Assembly (NCBI GenBank): GCA_964605775.1
Contig: CAZSDU010000022.1
Coordinates: forward strand, 1-49,677
Origin: CAZSDU01 sp964605775
GTDB lineage: Bacteria > Bacteroidota > Bacteroidia > Bacteroidales > FEN-979
Direction of reading: 5' to 3'
DNA: 49,677 nucleotides
Below the pieces are notes generated by a model that worked only from the letters and a program-made list of their open reading frames with translations, had not been told where the DNA came from and did not search any database. Each line of letters starts with the position of its first letter. The first letter of the stretch is position 1. Shown here piece by piece: positions 16,409-26,252 of the stretch. A program made the position numbers and the translations under genes.

Positions 16409-17926
16409 ATGTTGAAAGATCGAGCCAGTGGAATTTTACTCCACCCTACTTCACTCCCCGGTAGATATGGTATCGGTACCCTCGGTAAAGCTGCTTTTGA
16501 CTTTATCGATTTTCTTGTAAAATCACACCAAAAATACTGGCAGATACTTCCTCTCGGTCCTACCGGTTATGCTGATTCGCCTTACCAGTGTTTTTCAGCC
16601 CATGCCGGGAATCCTAATCTGATCGATCTTGAAATCCTCGTCAAGTTTCACCTCCTGGATCAGGAAGATCTTCAACAACTGCCTGAATTTGATGAAAGCA
16701 GAGTGGATTTTGAGCTGGTTCAGAACGCCGTGGCACCTTTACTCGAAAAAGCCTTCGTTTCGTTTCAGGACAAGGCAAATGAAATGGATAAACTCCGTTA
16801 CAGGAATTTTTTGAAAGATCAGTCAAAATGGCTTAACGATTACGCCTTGTTTCGTGCCATTAAAGAACATTTTGATCAGAAGCCATGGTACCAATGGGCA
16901 GATGATATACGCAAAAAAGAAGAGCAAGCAGTCGAGCACTACCAGTCCATGCTGATACAACGCGTAAAATTTCACAAATTCCTCCAGTATCTATTTTTCA
17001 CTCAATGGATGGAAATTAAAAGCTATGCCCAACGGAAAAAAATCAGGATCATCGGAGATATACCTCTTTATGTGGCCCTCGACAGTGCGGATGCATGGGC
17101 CAATCCAGGAATTTTTGAATTCGATGATGACCGAAAACCTATCCGGGTTGGAGGTGTTCCCCCCGATTATTTCAGCGAAACCGGTCAGCTCTGGGGAAAT
17201 CCGCTTTTCCGCTGGGATGTTTTAAAAAAAACCAATTATCATTGGTGGGTGGAAAGAATTAAAACCAACCTGTTTCTGTACGATATCATAAGGATAGACC
17301 ATTTCCGGGGTTTTGCAGGATACTGGGCCGTAGATTACGGTGAAAAAACTGCCATCAAAGGGGAATGGGTACCCGGTCCCGGTAAGGATTTTTTCCATGT
17401 CATTCAGGCTGTTTTCGGTGAGCTTCCGATCATTGCAGAAGATCTTGGTGTTATGACTGCTGAAGTAGAAGAACTCAGGGATGAGTTTCATCTTCCCGGA
17501 ATGAAAATACTTGAATTTGCTTTTGACTCATCTGAAGCCAATGAATACCTTCCCCATAATTATATTAGCAATTGTATCGTTTATACCGGAACCCATGATA
17601 ATGATACCATTACCGGTTGGTATAAAACAGCGAAAAAAGAAGACCGTCAGTATGTTCTGGATTATTTGAACACCACGGAAGAAAACATCCACTGGTCCTT
17701 TCTCAGGCTTGCCTGGGCTTCTGTAGCCAATACTGCAATGGTTCCCATGCAGGATTTGCTTGGATTGGAATCTGATGCCAGAATGAATTTACCAGGGACT
17801 ACCCAGGGAAACTGGCAATGGAGAGCCCGTCACCATGATTTCAGCGATAGATTGGCTGAGGATCTTGGAAAGATGACCGTGCTTTATGGACGGACCAAAA
17901 AAATCAAGACAAAAAGCCAATCATAA
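16409..17926 (+). CDS. malQ: 4-alpha-glucanotransferase (amylomaltase, GH77)
   Basis: The protein has 505 residues, no signal peptide, and the standard length for bacterial amylomaltase. It opens with RASGILLHPTSLPGRYGIGT, the conserved GH77 N-terminus. The catalytic residues are visible: nucleophile Asp297 in IIRIDHFRGFAGYW, acid/base Glu344 in PIIAEDLGV, and Asp397 in YTGTHDNDTITGW. It disproportionates malto-oligosaccharides in the cytosol, releasing glucose and making longer chains that phosphorylase or GlgB can use. It is the third gene of the operon, 25 nt after the S9-like gene. A CATCTTTG just upstream is one base short of a -7 box. Confidence 0.97.
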   Translation: MLKDRASGILLHPTSLPGRYGIGTLGKAAFDFIDFLVKSHQKYWQILPLGPTGYADSPYQCFSAHAGNPNLIDLEILVKFHLLDQEDLQQLPEFDESRVDFELVQNAVAPLLEKAFVSFQDKANEMDKLRYRNFLKDQSKWLNDYALFRAIKEHFDQKPWYQWADDIRKKEEQAVEHYQSMLIQRVKFHKFLQYLFFTQWMEIKSYAQRKKIRIIGDIPLYVALDSADAWANPGIFEFDDDRKPIRVGGVPPDYFSETGQLWGNPLFRWDVLKKTNYHWWVERIKTNLFLYDIIRIDHFRGFAGYWAVDYGEKTAIKGEWVPGPGKDFFHVIQAVFGELPIIAEDLGVMTAEVEELRDEFHLPGMKILEFAFDSSEANEYLPHNYISNCIVYTGTHDNDTITGWYKTAKKEDRQYVLDYLNTTEENIHWSFLRLAWASVANTAMVPMQDLLGLESDARMNLPGTTQGNWQWRARHHDFSDRLAEDLGKMTVLYGRTKKIKTKSQS

Positions 17927-17937
17927 AAAAAACGACC

Positions 17938-19791
17938 ATGAGAAACCGGATATCCCTATTTGCTGTACTTCTGATCTGCACCGGACTTAACGCTCAGGAT
18001 GTAACACTTCAGAAAGTGGAACCGCCTTTCTGGTGGACAGGTTTTAAAAACCCTGAGCTGCAACTGATGGTTTACGGAAACAATATTTCCTCTACCACCC
18101 TTTCGGTTGACTTTCCAGGGATCAGCATCAAAAATATTCATAAAACGGATAATCCGAATTATTTATTCGTTGATCTGATGATCGGCCCGAACGCTAAAGA
18201 AGGTATTGCTACGCTGGAATTCAGATCCAGGGGAAGGATTGCGGCAACCTATCCCTATGAATTGAAAACGAGAAAAAAGGGTTCCGCTCAGAGAAAAAGC
18301 TTCACGACTGCAGATGTGGTCTATCTCCTCGTTCCCGATCGTTTTGCAAATGGTGATCCTTCCAATGATAATCAGCCGGGAATGCTGGAGGCCGTCAAGC
18401 GGGAATTTACCGATGGCAGACATGGGGGAGATATCGCAGGCATCATCAAACACCTTGATTATATTCATGATCTCGGAGCTACCTCAATATGGTGTACTCC
18501 GCTTCTTGAAAACAATATGGAGAAATATTCTTATCATGGTTATTCCACGACGGATTATTACAAGATCGATTCAAGGTTGGGAACGAATGAAGATTATATC
18601 CGGCTCGCCGATTCCCTTCATAAAAAAGGGATGAAACTAATCCAGGATATGATATGGAATCATTGTGGGAGCGAACATTGGTGGATGAAGGATCTGCCTT
18701 CCACCGACTGGCTGAATCAATGGCCTGAGTTTACCCGTTCGAATTACAGGGCTGGAAGTGTCACCGACCCCTATGTTTCATCTTACGACAGTTTGCATTT
18801 TGTCAAAGGATGGTTCGACATCACCATGCCTGACCTCAACCAACATCACCCTTTTCTCTCCAACTACCTCATCCAGAACAGCATCTGGTGGATTGAATAT
18901 GCCGGTCTTGATGGGATCCGTCAGGATACCTATCCATATCCATTTAAAGACATGATGGCTCAATGGGACCAACGTGTACTCACAGAATACCCTGATTTTA
19001 ATATTGTGGGAGAATGCTGGGTGACATATCCGGGGGTGGTGGCTTATTGGCAAAAAGATGCTTTGAACAAGGATCATTATAATTCATACCTTCCGACAGT
19101 CATGGATTTTCCCATGTATGATGCCCTGCGGATGGGTTTTATGGAAGAAGACGGATGGAACACAGGAATTTTACGGCTTTATGAAATCCTAACCCAGGAT
19201 TTTCTGTACCGAAATCCGATGAATATCATGTTGTTTGCAGAAAACCATGATGTAAACCGTTACCTGGATACCCAAGATGATGATGTCAGAAAGCTTAAAA
19301 TGGCCATGGCATTTATCCTTACTACCAGGGGCATTCCACAAATTTTTTATGGAAGTGAAGTGTTGCTTACCACAGGAGCCGACAAAGGTCATGGCAACCT
19401 GAGAAAAGATTTTCCAGGAGGATGGCCGGGGGATACCCTGAATGCTTTTGTGGCTGCTGGCCGTACTCCCACCCAGCAAGACATGCATGACTATTTATCG
19501 AAAATCCTGAACTGGAGAAAAAGTAAAGACGTGATCCATACCGGCAAACTGAGGCATTTCATCCCACAGGATGGCATTTATGTGTACTTCCGTTATAATG
19601 ACAAGGAAACCGTCATGGTAGCTTTGAACAATAACGAAAAAGAGGCCAGTACCATTGAAACAAGCCGCTATACTGAATGCCTGGGAAAATATCAAACCGG
19701 TTACGAACTCATCAGTGGTCGGATACTGAATAATCTATCAGTAATCACTATCCCAGCAAAATCAGCTGTGATCATTGAACTTAAAAAATGA
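17938..19791 (+). CDS. susA: Periplasmic neopullulanase/cyclomaltodextrinase, SusA-like (GH13)
   Basis: The protein has 617 residues, the same size class as Bacteroides SusA. The signal peptide is MRNRISLFAVLLICTGLNAQ, with no lipobox, so the protein is periplasmic. An N-terminal beta domain (about 22-115, VEPPFWWTGFKNPELQLMVY) is the Cyc-maltodextrinase N module. The barrel begins at VVYLLVPDRFANGDP. The catalytic residues are Asp330 in LDGIRQDTYPYP, Glu359 in IVGECWV, and Asp438 in FAENHDVNR. It cuts imported maltodextrins, and probably cyclodextrins or pullulan, into smaller sugars. It follows malQ by 11 nt in the operon. The alternative name is cyclomaltodextrinase; exact specificity cannot be read from sequence. 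Confidence 0.93.
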   Translation: MRNRISLFAVLLICTGLNAQDVTLQKVEPPFWWTGFKNPELQLMVYGNNISSTTLSVDFPGISIKNIHKTDNPNYLFVDLMIGPNAKEGIATLEFRSRGRIAATYPYELKTRKKGSAQRKSFTTADVVYLLVPDRFANGDPSNDNQPGMLEAVKREFTDGRHGGDIAGIIKHLDYIHDLGATSIWCTPLLENNMEKYSYHGYSTTDYYKIDSRLGTNEDYIRLADSLHKKGMKLIQDMIWNHCGSEHWWMKDLPSTDWLNQWPEFTRSNYRAGSVTDPYVSSYDSLHFVKGWFDITMPDLNQHHPFLSNYLIQNSIWWIEYAGLDGIRQDTYPYPFKDMMAQWDQRVLTEYPDFNIVGECWVTYPGVVAYWQKDALNKDHYNSYLPTVMDFPMYDALRMGFMEEDGWNTGILRLYEILTQDFLYRNPMNIMLFAENHDVNRYLDTQDDDVRKLKMAMAFILTTRGIPQIFYGSEVLLTTGADKGHGNLRKDFPGGWPGDTLNAFVAAGRTPTQQDMHDYLSKILNWRKSKDVIHTGKLRHFIPQDGIYVYFRYNDKETVMVALNNNEKEASTIETSRYTECLGKYQTGYELISGRILNNLSVITIPAKSAVIIELKK

Positions 19792-19810
19792 TACAAGATG
19801 CAAGATAAAT

Positions 19811-19830
19811 GTAAATCGTATATCGTAAAT
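19811..19830. repeat. Short REP-like intergenic repeat, variant without hairpin
   Basis: Contains CGTATATCGTAAAT (19817-19830), identical to the left half of the element at about 37262-37275. It ends 8 bp before the ATG of the second MFS gene. The central hairpin seen in the other two copies is absent. Confidence 0.55.
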
Positions 19831-19838
19831 TATTGATT

Positions 19839-21107
19839 ATGCTGGCTATTCAAAAAAAACTTTCGAACATATTTTATGTTATCCTGGGTCTTCCGAGTAC
19901 GGCCATGGGTTTTGCACTTTCCATACAGATCGCTGTACTGAGCTGGATTCTTCGTACAAAATATAATCTCGAAATAGACCAGATCGGGATCGTCTGGGCA
20001 GCCGGACCCATTGCCGGAATATTGGGACAGCCGATCATTGGTTTAATCAGTGATAAGGTCTGGTTTTGGGGAGGCAGAAGAAAACCATTTATCATTATCG
20101 GTGGTATCCTGGCCGCCCTGATGATCTTTGCCCTGCCCAATATTGATAAAATCAGTAACTTTTTTGGTATTGCCAGCCTGATGGCAGTAGCCATTACCAT
20201 TGCATTGACCCTTGACCTCTCCATTAATATCAGTTTTAATCCCACCCGGGCTATCATCGCGGATGTGACTCCCGATGGACATGCCCGAACAAAAGGTTAT
20301 ACCTGGATGCAGTCGATCTCGAATCTGTTCGGAAGCGGTGCCTATCTGATGGGAGCTTTACTGGGTAACTACTTTTTAATCTATGCCGGCGTGGTGATCG
20401 TGTTGGTATTCTCCCTGGCCCCCCTGATGGTTATCCAGGAACCAAGGGAACTGATAAAAGCTGAGGACAAGGATGGGAAAGTGAGAAAAACAGAAACCCA
20501 GTGGGGAGAGCTATTCAAATTGTATTTCGCCCATGGTTTTTCCTGGCTGGGCATCCAAACCATGTTTGTATATATGTTCGCTTTCCTCGAACAAAAAATT
20601 CCTGCCCTGCCCGATATGTCGCTGGCCGATCGTAATGCCAGGCTTGGACAAATGATCGGCTGGTCTTTTTTTATCCTGAATGCCATCGGGTCAATCTGGC
20701 CGGCTTTTCTTCTGGAACCCATGAGTAAAAAAATCGGGAGGGTTAAAACCCAGTCGCTTATGGTCGGAATCATGTCCCTGGGATACTTTGGTATTGTTTT
20801 ATGGGCCGACAGCGCCCTTATGCTATATACCATGATGGGCGTCCTCACCCTGGGCTGGGCGGCAGTCGTCAGTCTTCCTTTTGCCATCATGTCGGAGAAA
20901 GTCGATAAAACCCGCATGGGATTTTTCATGGGAATATTTAACCTCTCTGTCGTGCTTCCGCAACTTATTGCCAGCTCTGTCATTGGCACCCTCATTAAAA
21001 ACGCTCCAGATAAAGGAATCACTTTTATCATCAGTGGAGTTTCACTGGCCATCTCCGCTGCCCTGTGGCTACTGGTCAGCGAGAAAAAAAATCATCCTTT
21101 AACTTGA
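19839..21107 (+). CDS. MFS transporter, SLC45-like, second copy in the operon
   Basis: The protein has about 422 residues and 12 membrane helices. It contains the family loop motif GLISDKVWFWGGRRKPFI and LSINISFNPTRAIIADVTPD. It is clearly related to, but well diverged from, the carrier encoded at 13499, so it is more likely an old paralogue with its own substrate range than a recent duplicate. The ATG at 19839 is taken as start; a TTG two codons earlier is possible but less likely. It presumably carries maltose or maltodextrin across the inner membrane after periplasmic cleavage by the SusA-like enzyme just upstream. Confidence 0.9.
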   Translation: MLAIQKKLSNIFYVILGLPSTAMGFALSIQIAVLSWILRTKYNLEIDQIGIVWAAGPIAGILGQPIIGLISDKVWFWGGRRKPFIIIGGILAALMIFALPNIDKISNFFGIASLMAVAITIALTLDLSINISFNPTRAIIADVTPDGHARTKGYTWMQSISNLFGSGAYLMGALLGNYFLIYAGVVIVLVFSLAPLMVIQEPRELIKAEDKDGKVRKTETQWGELFKLYFAHGFSWLGIQTMFVYMFAFLEQKIPALPDMSLADRNARLGQMIGWSFFILNAIGSIWPAFLLEPMSKKIGRVKTQSLMVGIMSLGYFGIVLWADSALMLYTMMGVLTLGWAAVVSLPFAIMSEKVDKTRMGFFMGIFNLSVVLPQLIASSVIGTLIKNAPDKGITFIISGVSLAISAALWLLVSEKKNHPLT

Positions 21108-21114
21108 AAATAAC

Positions 21115-23514
21115 ATGAATGCAACGAGCAAATATCTAGTTTATTCCTGCGTGGCCCTAGTCTGGTTGCTTCAGGCTTGTGGTAAAAATGACGATTTGTC
21201 GACACCGAAAGAATCACTGATCACCGGTCTTGCAGCCCCTATCGTCCTTCAACCTGATTCCACGATCATAGCATTGCAGGATTTCTTTGACAATCCGAAA
21301 GCCATCGACTCCATTTTCATGGATGAGCGGCTTGACTTCAGGATTACAAATGATTCCTCACAATTGATCATCACTCCCAACGAAAAAAACATCCCTAAGC
21401 TTTCCCTGATGACTGTTTGGGCAGACGGATTCTCCTATACCTTAATCCTTGAAAAGTCACCAAAGGTATGGGTGCATTTCAGCTTTGATCCAAAGGGGAA
21501 AAAATACAATTCTGTTCTGATGAGGGGTGAAATGAATGACTGGAATGCACAAAAAACAAAATTGACCCTTAAGGATGATCACTGGGAAACTGATTTATTC
21601 CTTTTTCCGGGAAAATACCAATACCTCCTGGTAGCAGATGGAAAACAAATGCTTGACCCCAGCAACCCTGACATCGCTGACAATAATATCGGCGGATTCA
21701 ATTCGGTCTTATGGGCAGGGAACATAAAATCTCCGGCTGCACCTGAATTATGGACAGAAAAAGCCGAAGATAATAAGATCACCCTTGGCATCAGGAACAA
21801 AGCAAAGAACATTTTCATCCTCTGGGAAAATTTTTTACTTCCGGACAAATTTTTCAAAACAGACTCTTCCGGAATCCATATCAGCGTTCCTAGGAAAGCA
21901 AGGCAGTTCGATCGTTCCTATATCCGAGTCTGGGCGTACAACAGCAACGGGATTTCCAACCAGATCCTGCTGCCATTACACAACGGGATGATCATCAAAG
22001 ATGCCGGGGAACTTAACAGAAACGACAAAGAAGCGATGATCATGTATTTCCTGATGATTGACCGCTTTAACAACGGAGATACGAAAAATGATGCTCCTTT
22101 AAAGGATAAAGCGGTGGACTGGAAGGCCAACTTCCAGGGAGGCGATCTGGACGGAATCACTGAAAAAATCAAGGATGGATATTTTGCCGAGTTGGGCATA
22201 AACACCCTTTGGATTTCACCCCTGACCCAGAATCCCCTGGATGCCTGGGCCGAATATCCCCCACCACACCGGAAATTCTCGGGATATCATGGCTACTGGC
22301 CCATGACCCTGAGCACTGTCGACTCCAGGTTTGGCCAGGCTGATGACTTAAAAAAACTGGTCAATGAAGCCCATGACAACAAGATGAATGTCATCCTGGA
22401 TTATGTTTCCAACCACGTTCATCAGGAATGTTATCTGATAAAAGAACACCCTGAATGGGCGACCCAATTGAATTTACCCGGTAAACGAAAAAATATCAGG
22501 CTCTGGGATGAGCAAAGATTGACCACATGGTTCGATGAATTTCTTCCGACCCTTGACCTTTCCAAACCAGAAGTGTATCAGCTGATCTCTGATTCTTCTT
22601 TGTTCCTCCTTCGTGAATATCAACTGGATGGCTTCCGCCATGATGCCACTAAACACATTCCCGAAATCTATTGGAGAACCCTGACAAAAAAAATCAAGGA
22701 ACAAATTATCCTCGGTGAAAAACGTCCGGTATATCAGATCGGAGAAACATTCGGCAGCCGTGACCTAATCCGTTCCTATATCAACCCCGGTATGCTTGAT
22801 GCCCAGTTTGATTTCAACCTGTATTTCGATGCCAGGACTGCCTTTGCAAGAGAGAATTCATCGCTGAAGGATTTGGCTTATTCCCTTCAGCAAAGCTTTA
22901 ATTACTATGGAACGCATTCGCTGATGGGGAATATCACGGGGAATCAGGATCTGGCCAGGTTTATTTCTTTTGCTTCGGGAGCAATCAGTTTCTCGGAAGA
23001 TGATAAAAAAGCAGGCTGGGAACGCCAGATTGAAGTTCAGGACACGCTGGGTTACCGTAAGTTGGGATGCCTGATGGCTTTTGTGATGACCATCCCCGGA
23101 GTGCCGATCATTTATTACGGAGATGAATTCGGAATGGCTGGAGGAGGAGACCCTGATAACCGCCGGATGATGAAATTCGAGGGATTGACAAAACATGAAG
23201 CATCCCTGAAAAACACAACCGCCCGCCTCGCCAAACTTCGAAGCGAAAATCTTTCATTGATATTCGGCGATTTTTTAACCCTTAAAGTAAGTGAAAAAAC
23301 CTTCGTTTTCCTGAGATCATATTTTGATCAGCTTGCTATAGTGGTATTCAATAAAGATAAAAACCGTAAAAATATAGCATTCAAAATTCCTGAACGCTTT
23401 ACGGAAAAACAACTGGGATCCTGCTTCGGGAATACTTTCACCCGGGAGAAAAATGACATCAGCATCAGCCTTGAAGGCAATTCATTTGACATTCTGATCA
23501 ATAAAAAGCCATGA
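21115..23514 (+). CDS. GH13 alpha-amylase-family lipoprotein with CBM48-like module
   Basis: The protein has 799 residues. The lipoprotein signal ends in WLLQAC (Cys22) followed by GKNDD, an acidic stretch compatible with surface export. Residues about 115-200 are a CBM48/AMPK-type glucan-binding module (SVLMRGEMNDWNAQ and FPGKYQYLLVADGK). The GH13 barrel runs from about 310 (MIMYFLMIDRFNNGD) with Asp510 in LDGFRHDATKH and Glu544 in YQIGETFGS. The third catalytic position reads GNQDLARF, keeping Asp612 but with Gln611 where nearly all GH13 enzymes have His. The start is 7 nt after the MFS stop, and the end overlaps the next GH13 gene (ATGA). It is likely the SusG-like lipid-anchored amylase of the locus or a close variant of it. 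Confidence 0.9.
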   Translation: MNATSKYLVYSCVALVWLLQACGKNDDLSTPKESLITGLAAPIVLQPDSTIIALQDFFDNPKAIDSIFMDERLDFRITNDSSQLIITPNEKNIPKLSLMTVWADGFSYTLILEKSPKVWVHFSFDPKGKKYNSVLMRGEMNDWNAQKTKLTLKDDHWETDLFLFPGKYQYLLVADGKQMLDPSNPDIADNNIGGFNSVLWAGNIKSPAAPELWTEKAEDNKITLGIRNKAKNIFILWENFLLPDKFFKTDSSGIHISVPRKARQFDRSYIRVWAYNSNGISNQILLPLHNGMIIKDAGELNRNDKEAMIMYFLMIDRFNNGDTKNDAPLKDKAVDWKANFQGGDLDGITEKIKDGYFAELGINTLWISPLTQNPLDAWAEYPPPHRKFSGYHGYWPMTLSTVDSRFGQADDLKKLVNEAHDNKMNVILDYVSNHVHQECYLIKEHPEWATQLNLPGKRKNIRLWDEQRLTTWFDEFLPTLDLSKPEVYQLISDSSLFLLREYQLDGFRHDATKHIPEIYWRTLTKKIKEQIILGEKRPVYQIGETFGSRDLIRSYINPGMLDAQFDFNLYFDARTAFARENSSLKDLAYSLQQSFNYYGTHSLMGNITGNQDLARFISFASGAISFSEDDKKAGWERQIEVQDTLGYRKLGCLMAFVMTIPGVPIIYYGDEFGMAGGGDPDNRRMMKFEGLTKHEASLKNTTARLAKLRSENLSLIFGDFLTLKVSEKTFVFLRSYFDQLAIVVFNKDKNRKNIAFKIPERFTEKQLGSCFGNTFTREKNDISISLEGNSFDILINKKP

Positions 23515-24866
23515 AAAATCTATTTCTCCTACTGATAATGCTCCTGTCCTGCTCATTGATTTCAGGAGCACAGGGCGTTGAAAAAAAGATTTCAACGGTT
23601 ATCACACATAGCTGGAGCAGGGGATCGACCATTTATGAGGTCAATATCCGGCAATTTACCCCCGAAGGTACATTTAGTGCCTTGGCAACCCATCTTCCAC
23701 GTCTTCAGGAAATGGGAGTGGATATCCTCTGGCTGATGCCGATTCATCCGATCGGTGAAAAGAACCGTAAAGGATCCCTGGGAAGTTACTATTCCATACA
23801 AAATTACCTGGAAGTCAATCCGGAATTTGGCAATCTGGATGATTTTAAGCATTTCGTAAAAAAATCCCACGAACTTGGGATGAAAGTGATCATCGATTGG
23901 GTAGCGAATCATTCTTCCTGGGATAATCCACTCATCACGGAGCATCCGGAATGGTACAAAAAAGATTCTGCCGGTCATATTATTTCACCGGTAGCAGACT
24001 GGACTGATGTTGCCGCCCTCGATTACAGTCAAATTGGATTGCGTAAGTTCATGACCGAGGCCCTGGTTTATTGGATCAAGGAAACCGATATTGATGGTTA
24101 CCGTTGTGATGTAGCAGGGATGATTCCGGTCAGTTATTGGAATGAAGCCGTTCCTCAGCTTCAGCAAATAAAACCGGTTTTCATGCTCGCCGAAGACGAA
24201 AACCCCGTTATGCATGACACCGCATTCAACGTTACTTACGCATGGGAGTTTTTTCATTTGATGAATGATATTGCCAAAGGATTAAAGCAACCAGTAAAAA
24301 TTCCGGAACTAATTATTTTGGAAAAAGAAAAATATCCGGGCAACGCCTACCGCATGCGTTTCACCAGCAATCACGATGAAAATTCATGGAACGGAACAGA
24401 ATATGAACGTATGGGTGAAGGCGCCCAGGCCTTTGCTGTACTGACTTTTACCTGCCCGGGGATCCCTCTGATTTACAGTGGTCAGGAAGCCGCTGTACAA
24501 AAACGCCTGCGCTTCTTTGATAAAGACACGATACCATGGGGAAGTTACGCTCTTCAGGATTTTTATACCAAACTCACCAGACTGAAAAAAGAAAATAAAG
24601 CATTGGGAAATGGACAGGAAGGCGGGATATTCACCTGCCTTAGCGCAACAAACGACTCGTCAGTACTTGCTTTTATCCGTCAGAAAGATCATGATAAAGT
24701 ACTGGTGATCCTTAACCTTTCTCCCCTGGAACAACAATGTGAAATTCAGGACCAGCATATCTCCGGAAAATACAGGGAACTTTTCTCTCATCAGGAAAAG
24801 ACCTTGAAGCCAGGAAGCAAATTCCGGCTTAAACCTTGGGAATACTTTGTATATGTAGCAGAATAA
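23511..24866 (+). CDS. GH13 alpha-amylase, exported
   Basis: The 451-residue compact single-barrel enzyme has a signal peptide of about 21 residues. An LLSC within it makes a lipoprotein possible, but cleavage after SGAQ is equally likely. The barrel starts almost at once (STIYEVNIRQFTPEGTF). The catalytic residues are Asp200 in IDGYRCDVAGM, Glu228 in MLAEDENP, and Asp289 in FTSNHDENSW. A short C-terminal beta domain follows. It is translationally coupled to the preceding GH13 gene by a 4-bp overlap and is the last gene of the operon, just before a bidirectional terminator. It probably shortens maltodextrins in the periplasm. Confidence 0.92.
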   Translation: MKNLFLLLIMLLSCSLISGAQGVEKKISTVITHSWSRGSTIYEVNIRQFTPEGTFSALATHLPRLQEMGVDILWLMPIHPIGEKNRKGSLGSYYSIQNYLEVNPEFGNLDDFKHFVKKSHELGMKVIIDWVANHSSWDNPLITEHPEWYKKDSAGHIISPVADWTDVAALDYSQIGLRKFMTEALVYWIKETDIDGYRCDVAGMIPVSYWNEAVPQLQQIKPVFMLAEDENPVMHDTAFNVTYAWEFFHLMNDIAKGLKQPVKIPELIILEKEKYPGNAYRMRFTSNHDENSWNGTEYERMGEGAQAFAVLTFTCPGIPLIYSGQEAAVQKRLRFFDKDTIPWGSYALQDFYTKLTRLKKENKALGNGQEGGIFTCLSATNDSSVLAFIRQKDHDKVLVILNLSPLEQQCEIQDQHISGKYRELFSHQEKTLKPGSKFRLKPWEYFVYVAE

Positions 24867-24877
24867 AGATAAAAGAA

Positions 24878-24910
24878 GAGGGCAACCCTATGAGCTGCCC
24901 TCCATCTTTT
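24878..24910. terminator. Convergent bidirectional terminator between the GH13 operon and susD
   Basis: The stem GAGGGCA/TGCCCTC (24878-24884 and 24896-24902) has an 11-nt loop. It is followed by CATCTTTTATT on the plus strand and by CTTCTTTTATC on the minus strand. It lies between two convergent units with only 42 bp between stop codons. Confidence 0.65.
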
Positions 24911-26234
24911 ATTCAGAATTCTGAACCAGATTGGGATTTACATCCATTTCTCTCTGTGGTATAAGGTACATCAGGCGTACACTGTTCCAGGGGAGTTTTT
25001 TAGTGGAGATGGATGCTTTTTGTAATCGTTTTTGATTAAAGAAATTATCCCCCTGGAAGATAAGTTCTTTCATCCTTTCATAGTAAATTTTGCTCGGATT
25101 TATCACTGTTTCATCGGGTAGTAATGCCCGGTGTCTGACGGCATTCAAATCCTCAAGTGCTCCAGTTTGCCCAAGATCATAACGCATTTCTGCCCTGTTC
25201 AGGTAGATCTCAGCGAGACGGATAAGGGGAACATTCATGTATTTATCATCGTAAAGGGTAGTGAAATACTTCCCGTCTTTAATCATGAATCCATTGCGAT
25301 ATCTTTGATCCTGCATTCCTCCGGTAAAAGTGAAGACCTTGATCACTTCGCTGGAAGGAGAGAATTTGCCATTGCTTGCATATCGGAAATATCCTCCCAG
25401 TGCACCAGCAGTAGTATTTGTCGTTGTACTCATGATGGAGAAAATATTCTCAGGTGTGACCGTAGTGCTGAAATTATCCATGATGCTGTCAGAGAGTCTG
25501 AACACCTGACTGTCGATAATTTCTGTTGAAATATCAATACAAGCCTGTTTATCGCCGTGGTAAAAATAAACCCTTGACAGCAACGCTTTGGCAGCCCAAT
25601 TGGTCGCCCGGTTATTATTTGACTCGGGCAGAATCTGGGCAGCCTCTTTTAGATCGGTAATGATCTGGGTATAAACATCCTCGATTAAAGCCCGGCTTGG
25701 TTTTGCATCTATGCCTGAAGGGGCTGTCAATAGCGGGACACCTAAACCTGTGTTTGGGTTTCCAAAATACCTGACCAGGTCGAAATACAACAATGCACGG
25801 ATAAAGAGGCATTCTCCCCTGATCTGGTCAGCAACTGCAGGGGGTGGTGCAACATTCGGAATGGCTTGCAATACAGAGTTGGCCATATTGATGGCATAAT
25901 AAGCATTTTGCCATAAAGAGGCAGAAAGCCGGTTATCTGGAGACATATTTTTCTCCAGCATCTGTGTTTCCTCGAAAACCAGGTTCCCCTGTCCAGAATT
26001 GATGACATTATTGGCCAGCATATCACCGCAGGTCCATATACTGCCACCATACAGATCTCCATTTTGAAGGGAATTATAGGTTCCGATCAGGGCAGCCTGA
26101 AGTCCTTCCACGGTAGTCAATGCAACCTGATCCGATATAGAGGTATCGGGGACTTTTTCAATGATCTTTTTACACCCGGTAAAGAAGAACACCGCTGCTG
26201 CCGCAAATAAAATGAAACGCTTGATATTTTTCAT
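24909..26234 (-). CDS. susD: SusD/RagB-like outer-membrane starch-binding lipoprotein
   Basis: The protein has 441 residues, shorter than Bacteroides SusD (551). The lipoprotein signal ends in FFFTGC (Cys21) followed by KK. TPR-like helical segments include LSASLWQNAYYAINMANSVL, then the family motif GECLFIRALLYFDLVRYFG. The C-terminal part has RLAEIYLNRAEMRYDLGQ and ends with RLMYLIPQREMDVNPNLVQN, the standard SusD finish. It caps the SusC transporter and delivers maltodextrin to it. It lies 18 nt downstream of susC in a two-gene unit. No SusE-like gene follows. Confidence 0.95.
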   Translation of the reverse strand: MKNIKRFILFAAAAVFFFTGCKKIIEKVPDTSISDQVALTTVEGLQAALIGTYNSLQNGDLYGGSIWTCGDMLANNVINSGQGNLVFEETQMLEKNMSPDNRLSASLWQNAYYAINMANSVLQAIPNVAPPPAVADQIRGECLFIRALLYFDLVRYFGNPNTGLGVPLLTAPSGIDAKPSRALIEDVYTQIITDLKEAAQILPESNNNRATNWAAKALLSRVYFYHGDKQACIDISTEIIDSQVFRLSDSIMDNFSTTVTPENIFSIMSTTTNTTAGALGGYFRYASNGKFSPSSEVIKVFTFTGGMQDQRYRNGFMIKDGKYFTTLYDDKYMNVPLIRLAEIYLNRAEMRYDLGQTGALEDLNAVRHRALLPDETVINPSKIYYERMKELIFQGDNFFNQKRLQKASISTKKLPWNSVRLMYLIPQREMDVNPNLVQNSE

Positions 26235-26252
26235 TTTTCTATGTTTTTTAGA

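Noticed and set aside
20381..21052. Long minus-strand open frame (223 codons) inside the second MFS gene
   Set aside because: It is the reverse frame of a well-supported transporter gene, has no recognisable domain and no start signal of its own.
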